Source: Chara braunii
Taxonomy: Eukaryota > Streptophyta > Charophyceae > Charales > Characeae
Direction: 5' to 3'
NCBI GenBank assembly: GCA_003427395.1
Contig: BFEA01000241.1
Location: 949,482 to 980,687 of the forward strand
DNA length: 31,206 nt
Below, piece after piece: positions 19,381-29,240 of this stretch. Both the position numbers and the translations under genes were made by a program. The first letter of the stretch is position 1, and each line of letters begins with the position of its first letter. The notes under the pieces were generated by a model. It saw nothing but the letters and a program-made list of their open reading frames with translations. It made no database searches and was not told where the DNA came from.

Positions 19381-19519
19381 AAAATGAAAAAAAAATGAAA
19401 AAAAAAAGAAAAGAAACAATCTATCATCAATTCTATTTTTTTTGGTCTTTGAATTCTTTTGGGACCTCCCCCNCCCCCCCCCCTCCCCTCTCTTCTTAAA
19501 GGAAGACTCCCGCTGAATC

Positions 19520-20000
19520 GCTAGGGGTGCTAGTAAAGCAGACACCACTAGCATTCTAGCATTCCTCAGGGGCTCCATCTATTGGTGGGGAGCAGCACCT
19601 GCTGGAAATCGGGTCCAGCGTCCCTGTACAATGTTACATATGAATGAATGTTTGTATAGAGACATTTAGAAAGATGACAGTAGGGTGCAGAAGTTTTCTA
19701 TAGTGCGACATGCCCGAAAGCAGACCTATTCTGCAGTTCGGAGAGGTTGCACACACGACTAGACACTAAAAGTGATAGTACCCTTGGGACCCGTGGCTGC
19801 TGCTGTCCCTTCTGATTGCGCCCCAGCCAGTGCTGGCAACCACACCTCCCATTTGCCCCACCTCCACCCTTTGTTGTGCTGGAAATCGGGTCCAGCATCA
19901 CCAACGCTACGGATGAATATTTACGCAGACATTTTAAGGTAAACGACAGTAGGCTGCAGATTCTTTCCTATAGCACGACAAGTGGTTGCTCACACGACTA
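19520..20000 (+). repeat. GGAAATCGGGTCCAGC dispersed repeat, two copies
   Basis: Copy 1 (about 19525-19770) and copy 2 (about 19877-20000) share GCTGGAAATCGGGTCCAGC, ATGAATRTTT, GACAGTAGGNTGCAGA and CTATAGYRCGACA. A third copy of the left part is at 21243-21350, with GCAGACACCACTA and CTCCATCTATTGGTGGGGAG. No gene is seen. Confidence 0.8.
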
Positions 20001-20289
20001 GACCTGTTCGGTATGCTTGTGTGTCATCTGCTTGAATTGTTCGGTGTGCTTGTGTGTTTTCTGCCCACCTGCTTTCCTCGTGCTCTCCTGCCTTGTCCTT
20101 TCACTTCGCTGCTGCACCGTGCTGTCGCCCACTCACGTCCATCCCTTGTCATATGCCGCAGCCTGTCGCCCTATGGCCTGTTCGCTCATGCCCTCTCTCC
20201 TTCACCATCTCTTGTCTGCCCTTCTTTTTGTTGCCCGGGGTGCTCAAGCCGTGTCGGCCCTCCCGCGCTCCCACATGCCTTCCAGCCTA

Positions 20290-20438
20290 TGTGTTGTCCT
20301 CCTGACCTTGTCCACCACGGACGACTGCTTGAAGCTCCTAAAGCCGCCTGCACTCTGGTCCCTCTTTGATTTCCGCCACCACAACATAGTGCCCCCTTTT
20401 TTTTCCTTCTTGTTTTTCTTTTTTTTCCCTCTTTTTTT

Positions 20439-20506
<68 letters not shown>

Positions 20507-20789
20507 ATCTTTTCTCTCTCATGTGTGTGTTCCCCTTGATTTGAAATAAGCTACTCCAAATCATATGGTGAGTTGCAAGAAATCTTGTGGTGTCCATCCT
20601 GCAATCTAGTTAAACATGCTAGCCGCTTAGATCGTGCCATGTGTCACTCATACACACCATGCACGCTCTTGCTGCTCCTGCGGTTTCAAACAAGCGTGAG
20701 AATGCCCTCATTCCTCCTGACCTTGTCCACCACAGATGACTGCTTGAAACTCCTAAAGCCGCCTGCACTCTGGTCCCTCTTTGATTTCC
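20290..20789 (+). repeat. Direct repeat pair of about 78 bp
   Basis: CCTCCTGACCTTGTCCACCA onward to CTGGTCCCTCTTTGATTTCC occurs at about 20297-20373 and 20716-20790, with a few transitions between copies. A short tandem (TTCGGTRTGCTTGTGTGT) is at 20009-20058. Confidence 0.85.
20440..20500 (+). repeat. (AC)n microsatellite
   Basis: About 30 AC units follow a T-rich stretch. Confidence 0.98.
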
Positions 20790-20799
20790 TCACTCATGA

Positions 20800-21242
20800 A
20801 CGAGCCCTTCGCTGTTTTTCTCTACTCCACGGTGTAGTATTTGTCATCCGTGCAACCACTATCATGAACTCGTCCTCATCTTTGTCCGCATACACTGCTC
20901 TCCTCAATGGACCTGGTTTCCCCCTTTCCTTCATCATGCCGAATGGCGGGAATGACATCGCCCCTCTTCTCCACTAGTGGCTCGGAATAACGTTGATCCC
21001 TTCCTTCGTATTGGGCTACTAACTGCCCTCCAACCCGAAAGGGACCTACTAATAGGAAAGCACTGACAATCTCATCAGTAATCGCGAAGGGGTTTATGCA
21101 TCTGCACAACACAGATTTCATCCTACGACAAGTCTTCATTCACTATTTACGAGTTCTCATACTGGCTTCGTCTCCAATGCCCTTCCTCAATGTGCGTTCT
21201 CTTTTTCTTTTTTTTTTTCTTTTTTTTTTTTTACAAAAAAAA
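20800..21242. other. No gene recognised
   Basis: I see no motif-bearing frame. A T-run followed by an A-run lies at 21208-21243. Confidence 0.4.
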
Positions 21243-21350
21243 AGCCGGTGATAGTGGCGCTGATAAGAGCAGACACCACTACCACTCGGGGAGAGGCTCC
21301 ATCTATTGGTGGGGAGCACCACCTGCTGGAAAACAGGTCCAGCGTCCCAT
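21243..21350 (+). repeat. GGTCCAGC dispersed repeat, copy 3
   Basis: It shares GCAGACACCACTA, GGCTCCATCTATTGGTGGGG, AGCACCACCTGCTGGAAA and GGTCCAGCGTCCC with 19540-19620. Confidence 0.85.
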
Positions 21351-21785
21351 ACACAGACTGTAATCAGATGCGCGTTCTCAATGAGGAGCGAACGACGATT
21401 CTTTCCCAGTAAGTCTGGAGAGTGTCTTCACTCTGCACTTCCATGGGATGGACGCCACTAATCGGGTGTCCTTCAGTTTCAATTGTGCATGGGTTCATGA
21501 GAAGTTGTGATATATTCTCCCCCGTCCCCGCCTACATGGCCCTTTAAGTTCACAAACCTTTCCCTCTGCCCGAGGATGAGTCCTGTCTCCCTTGCTCAGG
21601 TGTCGCTTTGCGTCTGACAGCTGTGAGACCTGTCTGGCCCGTGCTAAGCGCCCAAGGATATGGCGGCTAAACTCCACAATGAGGTAACCCTAGCTCGGTA
21701 GTGCATGTGTCGCAGAGCTTGAGCACTACGGCACCGCCCTCCACTTCGTCCGCTCCCTCCGGAAAACCAATTTTATTGTTGGGGG
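21350..21785. other. No gene recognised
   Basis: No motif-bearing open frame or repeat was identified. Confidence 0.4.
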
Positions 21786-21887
21786 CAGTGGTGGTTTAAA
21801 CCGCTAGCTAGTACAAGGCCCAGCTTTCCAGAAAATGTTTCATCGCCGAGCACTCCAAAATTTTCACACCTCAGACCTACTGCACCA

Positions 21888-22001
21888 CAGTGGCTGGTGG
21901 CGCCAGCCAAAAAAGAAAGAAAAGTGCTCTGCTGGCAGTTTGACAAAGCTTTGTGTGTGTGCTGTGGAGCGCCTCCAGGCCTGGGTGTACCGACGGTTTA
22001 A
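21888..22001 (+). repeat. Dispersed repeat copy ending GTACCGACGGTTTAA
   Basis: GGCTGGTGGCGCCAGCCAAA, an A-rich run, TGCTGGCAGTTTGACAAAGC, and the terminal motif at 21987-22001 are visible. A related inverted end (CAGTGGTGGTTTAAACC) lies just upstream at 21786-21802. Confidence 0.7.
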
Positions 22002-22496
22002 AGTACAGCGGTCCTGTAGTGAAAAATGTGCCTCTACTTTGCGCAATGAGGGGTCCATTACCCCCCAGGACCAGGGTTTCCAAATGAAAAATGGTGCGCT
22101 TGTTTTCCAATTGGACCACAATAGTGATCCGATTCATTGCACTGTCCTCCAGATAGTGTTCAGGAAATACTTTGGGGAATCTCCTCGAACTACCCCGGAT
22201 TCCACTGGCAAAGTGCTCTTTCTCCTCTTTAGGGAACGCTCCTGCCTGCATAGGCGTGGGAAGCAGTTCACGGGGTTTGAGTGCGTCTGGCGCCTGCCTC
22301 CTTGTGACTTAGGGCTGGACCCCACACACTGGCAGAAGCAGTTTCCAACATCCGCCAGTATGTTTTTCGAGGTTCCACTGGTGGCGGTAAAAGCAAGCAT
22401 TTTCGATTCTTTTTTTCTTTTTTTTTAATTGGTGAGCATTTTCGATTCTACTCTGACCACTTCCGCCTTTTCAGGGCAACATCCAATCCCTGTGCC
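22002..22496. other. No gene recognised
   Basis: A 197-codon plus-strand frame (21835-22428) runs through the repeat and beyond but has no recognisable domain. I do not call it a gene. Confidence 0.4.
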
Positions 22497-22622
22497 TCCT
22501 TTCCNCANGGGGATGGCTGAATCTAGNGGGTAGGGGGGGNGGTGGCTCCTTTCCACACGGGGATGGCTGAACTAAAGGGTAGGGGGGGCGGTGGCTCCTT
22601 TCCACACGGGGATGGCTGAACT
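22497..22622 (+). repeat. 49-bp tandem repeat, about 2.5 copies
   Basis: CTCCTTTCCACACGGGGATG onward recurs at 22497, 22546 and 22595. The first copy carries several N bases, suggesting that collapsed or polymorphic copies were masked. Confidence 0.95.
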
Positions 22623-22759
22623 GAAACGCTGAAAATGTTGTCTTACTTCCATTTCTAAATACGGCGATAGTTAGACGGTGATCTCATTTCTTTTCTGTTT
22701 TCGCTTTTCGCGCAATGTATTTCAGCCCTTTTGGGGGGTGTAGAGCTGTAATGCGAGGC

Positions 22760-22970
22760 TCTTGTCCGCCACCAGTACTTGGCCCATACATCGGGCGGAC
22801 GCCCTTGACCTTAACGTACCTCATTAACCGGCCACAATGGCAGGCGGTGCCAGCGAATAGGAAAGGAAAAGGAAAAAGCTGCACTGGCGATTCGACAAAG
22901 CTTGGCGCATAGGGCGTTTGGAGCTGCGGAAGCAAGTGGCCCGGTTGTACTTGTGGTTTAAACCACCGGC
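22760..22970. repeat. Dispersed repeat copy with inverted ends
   Basis: The left end CCGCCACCAGTACTTGGCCC (about 22768) and right end GGCCCGGTTGTACTTGTGG, then TTTAAACC (about 22938-22964), are inverted repeats. Internal GGCGGTGCCAGC, CTGGCGATTCGACAAAGCTT and GGCGCATAGGGC match the copies at 21888 and 15786. A partial copy follows at 23041-23090. Confidence 0.65.
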
Positions 22971-23089
22971 ATGCTTCCCAGCCATTTTTCCCCTCAACAG
23001 TGTGCATGTGGCCACAAGTTTTGGGGGTCGGCCTAGGGGGGCACAATGGCTGGCACCGCCAACCAAAAGAAGGCCCACACTGGTTCTGT

Positions 23090-23777
23090 TCTCTTGAAGC
23101 ACAGAGAATTCCCAGGGGAGGAAGGGAAGGGTAAAAGATACTGGGGGTTGCCGAGCCTGGATTTCTTTGGGGAATTGCGGATTGCTCCGAAGAAGGTCGG
23201 TGGAGCAGGAGCCCTAGAATATCCCGGTAATTCCCCCCCCCCTCTTTCGCCGTGCTTCCCGACCTGTGCTCCGTTGTCTCAGGGGGAACTACCCGGGACA
23301 AGGTCCTACTACTTAGTAAAAAGGATTGGGTTTAATTTAACACCTAGAATAGGACAATGCTTGTGGACAGGTGTAGAAAATCGCGGTTCTGCGTTTGTGC
23401 ATCTCTACGTACATTACGTCAAGATTCAGGCGTTTAATCAAATCCATAATCTTCTTCCCCAGTGAAATGGCCAAGTTTCGCCAGCTCTTACATTTTTGCT
23501 GCCAAACTTAAAAAACGCGCTATTTCATCAGATGGTATGTATACCCGCAGTAACTCCTCAGGGGCAAGCCCCAGTGGTACTATGTCCAAGCTACGGAAGC
23601 CAAAACCTGCCTATTTTCATGGTTAGGTTCATGCTTCTGAAACACGAACCTATAGCACCAGTTGGATCCGGCCCTCGGATAAAAAACTTGGCAGATGAGT
23701 AGGATTCTTACATGAAGCGAATTTCATGGTCACGTCATGCTGATTTGCCCATGAGCCAAGTCGCAGATGGTGTACTG
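23090..23777. other. No gene recognised
   Basis: Frames of 139 codons (23046-23465) and 68 codons (23496-23702) have no recognisable motif. I cannot support either as a gene. Confidence 0.4.
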
Positions 23778-23866
23778 GAGATATCTCGGTGTCAATGACT
23801 ATACCTAGTAGCCTACTATCGAGTAGACAGCCAACGAAATGTCAGACCCTCATCCACGTCATGCAT

Positions 23867-23940
<74 letters not shown>

Positions 23941-24443
23941 AAAAGTGAGAGAAAGAGAGCAAGGCAGGTACGAAAACTTCCCAACACTCCTCAAGGGTCT
24001 TGCGGTCGCAAAAGGTATGTGACTCTTTATTCATAGACTTATTTGTGCTTTGCATCATAACTGAAGATTGTCATCTGAACCGTTCACAAGTTCAGTGGTT
24101 ATGAATCTCATGGAACTAACGGTCTTCTCGATACTTTTAGGCCCTCGTACTCTCATGTACCTACAACGTACCTCGAACTCAAGTCTCTAAATCATAAGCT
24201 GCTATTAAACACGCAAATTCATACTGGTCTGTTAACAACCACTTCTTTTTTACAATACTGTCAACAACTCAAACCCAAAGGAACTACTACTTTGAAAAAC
24301 ATCGCATCCGATACCCGTTCCCAAGTTGCCCGACCCTTTTAGACAATTGAACTTTCACGATCAACTCAATCGGAACCAATCATCAACTTTTTTTCACCTT
24401 TAGTATGTAGCGGTCCCACAACACGTACCCATAACATGGCCTA
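23778..24443 (-). repeat. 3' pseudo-LTR of the Penelope-like element
   Basis: It aligns in direct orientation with 28953-29598. Shared blocks are GATATCTCRGTGT, CCAACGAAATGTC, CTCATCCACGTCATG, a (GA)n array, ACTGAAGATTGTCATCTGAA, CCGTTCACAA, CAAACCCAAAGGAACTACTA, CTTTGAAAAACAT and CATCAACTTTTTTTCACC. Its hammerhead is truncated: only GACCC and TTGAGGA (minus strand, 23999-23988) remain. Confidence 0.88.
23872..23938 (+). repeat. (GA)n array inside the 3' pseudo-LTR
   Basis: About 66 bases of GA sit at the same place as the (GA)n array in the other pseudo-LTR, right after the CATCCACGTCATG block. Confidence 0.98.
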
Positions 24444-24745
24444 CACCCGAACCATTCGACCTTTGCAAAATACATCTCCACCTAGTTAACATAGCGGTCC
24501 CACAACACATACNCATAGCATGGCCTACACCCGAACCATTCGACCTTTGCAAAATANATCTCCACCTAGTTAACATAGCGATCCCACAACACATACCCAT
24601 AGCATGGCCTACACCCGAACCATTCGACCTTTGCAAAATGCATCTCCACCTAGTTAACATAGAAGTCCACCGGACCATTCAACCTCTGCAGGAGATATCT
24701 CCACTTGGTTAGCACAAGAATCCATCGTGCCCAACAGTTAGCAAC
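24400..24745 (+). repeat. 84-bp minisatellite next to the 3' pseudo-LTR
   Basis: TAGCGGTCCCACAACACRTA onward repeats at 24408, 24492 and 24576, with a diverged unit from 24660. The period is exactly 84 bp (28 codons), so an open minus-strand frame runs through it. The unit start (TAGCGGTCCCACA) is also found once or twice at 29565-29620 in the 5' pseudo-LTR. Two N bases mark positions differing between units. Confidence 0.95.
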
Positions 24746-25083
24746 TTTTCGTGAAAAATTCATTAGTTATCCGTCGAAAAACTCATTAAGATACCATTGG
24801 ATCCACAACTCACGTTTCAGTGTTATAAGGAATTAAAACTTCATCCCAGGGATTGATGTATAGGTCCTTGCCCGATGAAGGAAGGACCCAATGACCGTGA
24901 GTTTCTACTTTCGATTAGAGTACGACAGATAGTCTTGAATACTTTGAAATTTTAACGATTGATTGACGTCACCCTTCTGGTTTTTGTATGTAGCTTGGCA
25001 TACAATTTGACACGGATCCATAACAATATCAACCTCGCGGCCAATAAATTATTATTTTCGTCCACAGTTCGTCTACTCCAGAG

Positions 25084-25446
25084 TTAGACCATCATCATAG
25101 CATTCCGAAAGTTTTCAAGAATTTGATAAACCCGCATTCTCATCCCATCATCCTGAATTGAATATTTGATGAGCAATGACACATCGTCAATCATCCTACA
25201 TCCAGAAACAAGCGCCCTATCTGATTCCAAAATGGAGAGAAAAAAGAATTTATTGTAAGCGCATAAGAAACATGCTAAGGCAGGGCTAGTCGTCTTACCC
25301 GTGAGAATGCCCACAGTTTGACGATGAAGTTGACTAGCTGCCATGATCATTGTGTTTTGTAACTCATATTGGACAAACAATAAAATTGAAGAGAAATACA
25401 AGCGAACCCACCCTTCCTCTCCTTTTCCCTTGATCAATCTTGCCAT
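25084..25446 (-). pseudogene. Reverse transcriptase fragment (PLE type)
   Basis: This minus-strand frame of 120 codons carries two adjacent RT palm motifs. Motif B is TVGILTGKTTSPALACFL (about residues 44-61). Motif C is RMIDDVSLLI (about residues 84-93), with the catalytic Asp pair in xIDD form. The spacing and the G...GK/TTSPALA style of motif B fit Penelope-like RTs rather than LTR or LINE RTs. Motif A and the fingers should lie upstream (25447-26839) but are too decayed to read. The fragment ends at a TAG straight after motif D-like sequence. It works, or once worked, in copying element RNA at a nicked target. The start codon shown is not a real start; this is an internal piece. Confidence 0.75.
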
Positions 25447-26839
25447 CTTATCCCATTTTTTACTAGTACTCTTTCAAATTTTTTCTCCAACTAGTAGTCT
25501 AACAGCCATCGTAGCAAACACTGGATGGATTGTTGGGATATGTTATAAAACATTTCTTTGATGTCAAATGATTCACCCACCAGTGCACTGCCATCCCCCA
25601 CTTTGTTCAAGTTGTTAATCTTTAAAATTTTCTTCCATAACATACAACTGATAGCCCTTGCAACTCATCGCGCATTGACAATGGAGCCCTCAGAATGTGA
25701 GGGATGGATTGGTCGTCATCGACTGACGTCCTTGTGTTTGGCCAAGCAATAAACCCGTCTTATTACCCCATCTTTCTTCCATGGACCAATTTTATCAAAT
25801 CCACCTAATTCATAAAGTGATTACATCCAACACCCATCTCCTCTTCAGATTCGAACACCTTAACAAAGGACGGGTTATCCAATAACAACTTCCTCATTCC
25901 TTGACCATATACCACAAGGCAATATATAAAAGTGTCCCCTGGGTTATGGTCTTATGGAGAGCAGATCAAACCGCTAAGGTCTTGCTGACACCTACTCACA
26001 TTATCAACCGAACATGTCCTATCGTTCGTCATAACAGAATTGAGAAGGCAAAACTGAAGAACGTTAGAATTGAGAAGTTGAGATTGTAGCCTAAGGAAGG
26101 AATCGAAAGAGTTGAAGGATCACAAAATTTGTAGATTGGAAATTGGATTTTGAGAGGACGGGCAAAGGATATTTAATTTATTGAAGTTAAGCATCCAAGG
26201 AAGAAAATCGTCAGAAAAATTACTCAGACGAAAAGACATATGCCTATCCTTGAGTGGATAGGCCTTACAGGATTGCTTACATCTACACTCGAAACTGCTA
26301 CTCCTTGCATATGGTTATAAATCAGATCACCCATAATTTTGTTCTTACACCAAACAACACGCATGCGTTGAGCCACCATCTCCTTTCATGCATGTTTCGA
26401 AATAAAGTTCACCAACGAGTCGTGCACATAACTTTCTTATTTTAACTTTACGTTATTTGTGGTCATATACTACACGAATTACAAGTCGTTGTCAAATCTC
26501 AACTCCAAATCTTGTCGACAAGACTTTAGACAGAATCATCCTCAACTTGCTTTTGGTCCTCTTCCCTTGAAAACACTGAATCATTGAGAATGTATACACC
26601 AACTGCCCCAACCTCCAAGTTTGTAACACATTTTTTGAAGAAGGTTGACTTAGAAAAGTACTTAAACATGGTTAAAAAACCAACCCTCGTCTACAAAATG
26701 GAACGACCACCTCGAAACTCAAAACAACGCTCTCAATTATCTTTTCTTTCGAACTTCGCAATTGATCCCGCCCAAATACACATGAGACGATCGATAAGTC
26801 ATACCAGCGCCTAATCACCTTCCAGTTATCGATCATCAA
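25447..26839 (-). other. Decayed interior of the Penelope-like element, presumed rest of RT
   Basis: No minus-strand frame longer than about 60 codons is present between the GIY-YIG region and the RT fragment. By position this should encode the N-terminal RT (fingers and motif A). Frameshifts and stops have destroyed it. Plus-strand frames here have no motif. Confidence 0.5.
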
Positions 26840-27598
26840 CTAATCCCCTTTGCAAACAACTACCGTGCTAATAATCCCCTCATCAGGGCAATCATTAAGA
26901 ATGCGCAAAAGGCTAAGGGGATACCACACCAGACGAAAAATGAAAATAGTCAACAACTTTTTAATCCCATCCTTCGACTGAAAGTTCTCATAAATCTCAC
27001 ACTTTTTGCGAGATATCCGTTGTTGTTTTTTCTTTCCCAACCTCCTCTTTTTTGCTCTTTTTGACCTACTCCTCACATTCAAAGAAGAGGAAAAATATAA
27101 ATTTTCAACATATTATAAGTCGTTTTTCGGGCAGTAGCACACCGAAATCGCCACATACTTCCTTGTACCACATCCTCGGAGCCATCTGTATAGTCGTTCA
27201 TTACGCCGCCCCTTGCTGATCACCGACTCATTACAAGACCTGTACACATGCTTCTTCCAACGTACATCTAAATCACGCCTCGTACTCCCTATGTAGATGT
27301 AATGACACCATGGTGATACAAACACATACACCAACGGACCTTTAGTTGACTCCTTTGACTGCCACCACTCCCATACATATAGAGCCAACTTCCCAGCCTA
27401 AACAATCTCCCCCAATAAGATAAGTGCAACTACAACCAGACGAAATAGTGAATCAAGTGTTTTCAATCTTAAGAGACAAACAAAAGATAACCTTGCATAT
27501 AGACAAGAAGACGCCATGGACCATAGATCAGCCATGTTTGGGAGGGACCCTAAGAAGTAGCCCCCTCCCATCCAGCTTGTCTTCATTCTACAATCCAT
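26840..27598 (-). pseudogene. GIY-YIG endonuclease region of the Penelope-like element
   Basis: One minus-strand frame runs from 27598 to 26840 with only two in-frame stops, TAG at 27400-27398 and TAA at 27115-27113. The nuclease core lies at about 27340-27130: LVYVFV, then YIYIGSTRRDLDVRWKKH, in which VYV...YIG is the signature and the Arg of the RRDLDVRW block is the expected catalytic arginine, then NERLYRWLRG. A strongly basic stretch (RSKRAKKRRLGKKKQQR) follows, as expected of a linker to RT. GIY-YIG nucleases nick the target to prime reverse transcription. Position upstream of the RT fragment at 25446-25084 gives the permuted EN-RT order. The two stops mean no intact protein is made. 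Confidence 0.8.
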
Positions 27599-27620
27599 CT
27601 ACTAAATCGCCGGAGATTTC

Positions 27621-27890
27621 CTAAATAGTCGACTTTTTCCCAAACGCTCTTTCCACTCTTTTCGCAATGATCTCGATAATTGTTTCATGCAGCGTAGTGT
27701 ACTTGACTCCCTTATTCAAGCAAATCTTTGTCACGTCGTCCTTCTTCTTTCCACAAAATTCTTTCTTAGCCTCGCGAATGAAGGTTTCTCTCTCATTTTC
27801 CTTCATAAATTCTTCGTCACCGCCAACCTTCTTCTTGTTTCCAGTAGTTCTCAGTGCCGATCTCCCACCATCACCTTTTGCCTCATCCAA
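27621..27890 (-). pseudogene. Basic/acidic helical region of the PLE upstream ORF
   Basis: The 89-codon minus-strand frame has alternating charged residues, then ICLNKGVKYTTL and AKRVERAFG. It is in the same frame as the coiled-coil segments at 28469-27987 and separated from them only by stops, so it is probably the C-terminal half of one protein. It is one frame off from the GIY-YIG region. From memory, KYTTL-type blocks occur next to RT fragments in charophyte repeat proteins; I could not check this. No enzymatic motif is visible. Confidence 0.5.
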
Positions 27891-27986
27891 TCGTTATCGG
27901 AAGGTTGACCGTGGAGTATCTCATCTTTCGGCCTCTCGCTTAGCCAATTCCTCCTTCAATCTCTATTTCTCTTGTTCTACTTCTCT

Positions 27987-28741
27987 TCAGAGTCTTCGCC
28001 TGTTCAATTCTTGCGAACGCATTTTCTTTAATGCCTCCACCTCCAAGTTGTGTAACTGCCAAAGATTGTCCAACCTTCCAGGGGCTTGTCGAGGGGTCAT
28101 TGGCAGCATCTTCAGTTGTGTTGATGGTGACGTGGCAACACGGCTATGCTTATTGCCAGACTTGAGAGCCTCCCTCTTCCATATCTCAGCCTCGTGCAAA
28201 GCATCCTCTCACGTTTGCTTCAACGTACGGATCTCATCCTCCAAACTGTCAACCCGTTTACGTGTTGTCATTGTCGATTCCATCTTCTGCCTCATGTTCT
28301 CCTGCTCTTGCATCAATAGAGCCAGGAAGGCATCGTCACCTGGTATTGTCCTACTTGTCGAGGCACTCGACGCTTCTACCCTTTGTGTTTGCTTGATCTG
28401 CAACAATTCCACCTGTTGTTGAGTTTCTCCAATTCTTCGTTGTTCGCTCCTGTAGCCTTGCTTACCCACATCGCTTCACACACTGATTCAAATTTCGCAT
28501 TCCATGTATCATTGAGTTTCTTATGAAAGTCCTCCCTATCCTTTGTCTCTTTCAATCTCCATTCTTCAGCTTCCTGCTCACGCTTGAGTTTCTCCTCCTG
28601 CTGCTGTTTGGCCACGACCTTCGTCATTCCTGCATCATACCACGCTTTCAATAATGCCATCGTCTCTTCAAGTGTGGTCACACGTTGGTTGGTAACGTTG
28701 GTTGGTATTAAACCAACCACTTCCCTTTGCATACTGCACAT
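27987..28741 (-). pseudogene. Coiled-coil protein of the Penelope-like element (upstream ORF), broken
   Basis: Three overlapping or adjacent minus-strand frames make up one decayed coding region: 28741-28376, then after a frameshift near 28400-28470, 28469-28209 and 28199-27987 in a single frame split by a stop. The sequence is rich in Glu, Lys, Gln and Arg with heptad-like spacing, for example QQQEEKLKREQEAEEWRLKE and RKRVDSLEDEIRTLKQT, predicting long coiled coils. It lies just inside the 5' pseudo-LTR, the position of an ORF1-like structural or RNA-binding protein. No zinc knuckle could be read. Function is inferred from position only. Confidence 0.6.
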
Positions 28742-29042
28742 TCGGAACTGTACTAGAAGATGGGGCAGGTTGGGTTATCGGAGGAGGGGGGGGGAGAGGG
28801 AGGGGAGTAACTACAAAAGGATTCGTAGTAGGTGCTGATTGAGCCAGAATGGGAGCCTGGGAACCATTTCAGCACCGACAACCACCACCAAGTAACGAAG
28901 CCACACAACCAGTAGTCTGATCCCTATGGTGGTTACTCCGAGAAGCAAAGTGTAGATATCTCAGTGTGAACGGCTATGCCTACTACGGGCAGACAACCAA
29001 CGAAATGTCCGATCCTCATCCACGTCATGTAGAGAGAGAAAG

Positions 29043-29046
<4 letters not shown>

Positions 29047-29132
<86 letters not shown>
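29047..29132 (+). repeat. (GA)n array inside the 5' pseudo-LTR
   Basis: About 86 bases of GA are placed as in the 3' pseudo-LTR. Confidence 0.98.
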
Positions 29133-29135
<3 letters not shown>

Positions 29136-29194
29136 CAAAAAGTCTCCCGAACATGACTCGTGTTATGAAAAAACGTTGACGCTCTGACGGCTAG

Positions 29195-29240
29195 GACCCG
29201 ACTAGTTTCGGTCAGCCGTCCCCGGCACTCCTCAGGGGTC
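29195..29240 (-). ncRNA. Hammerhead ribozyme candidate of the PLE pseudo-LTR
   Basis: Reading the minus strand: GACCC (29240-29236), CTGAGGA (29235-29229, fits CUGANGA), a 19-base stem II region containing GCCG/CGGC (29228-29210), GAAA (29209-29206), CTAGTC (29205-29200), then GGGTC (29199-29195). Stem I is GACCC with GGGTC, a perfect 5 bp placed exactly at the core. Cleavage would follow GUC, between 29200 and 29199. Stem III is the tiny palindrome ACTAGT, which pairs best between two RNA copies, as in minimal type I hammerheads of PLEs. Stem II is imperfect (bulged). In the 3' pseudo-LTR the core is mutated to TTGAGGA and the rest is missing. Confidence 0.6.

Noticed and set aside
24408-24745. 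84-bp repeat considered as a CRISPR-like array
   Set aside because: The units are whole tandem repeats without unique spacers, in a eukaryotic transposon.
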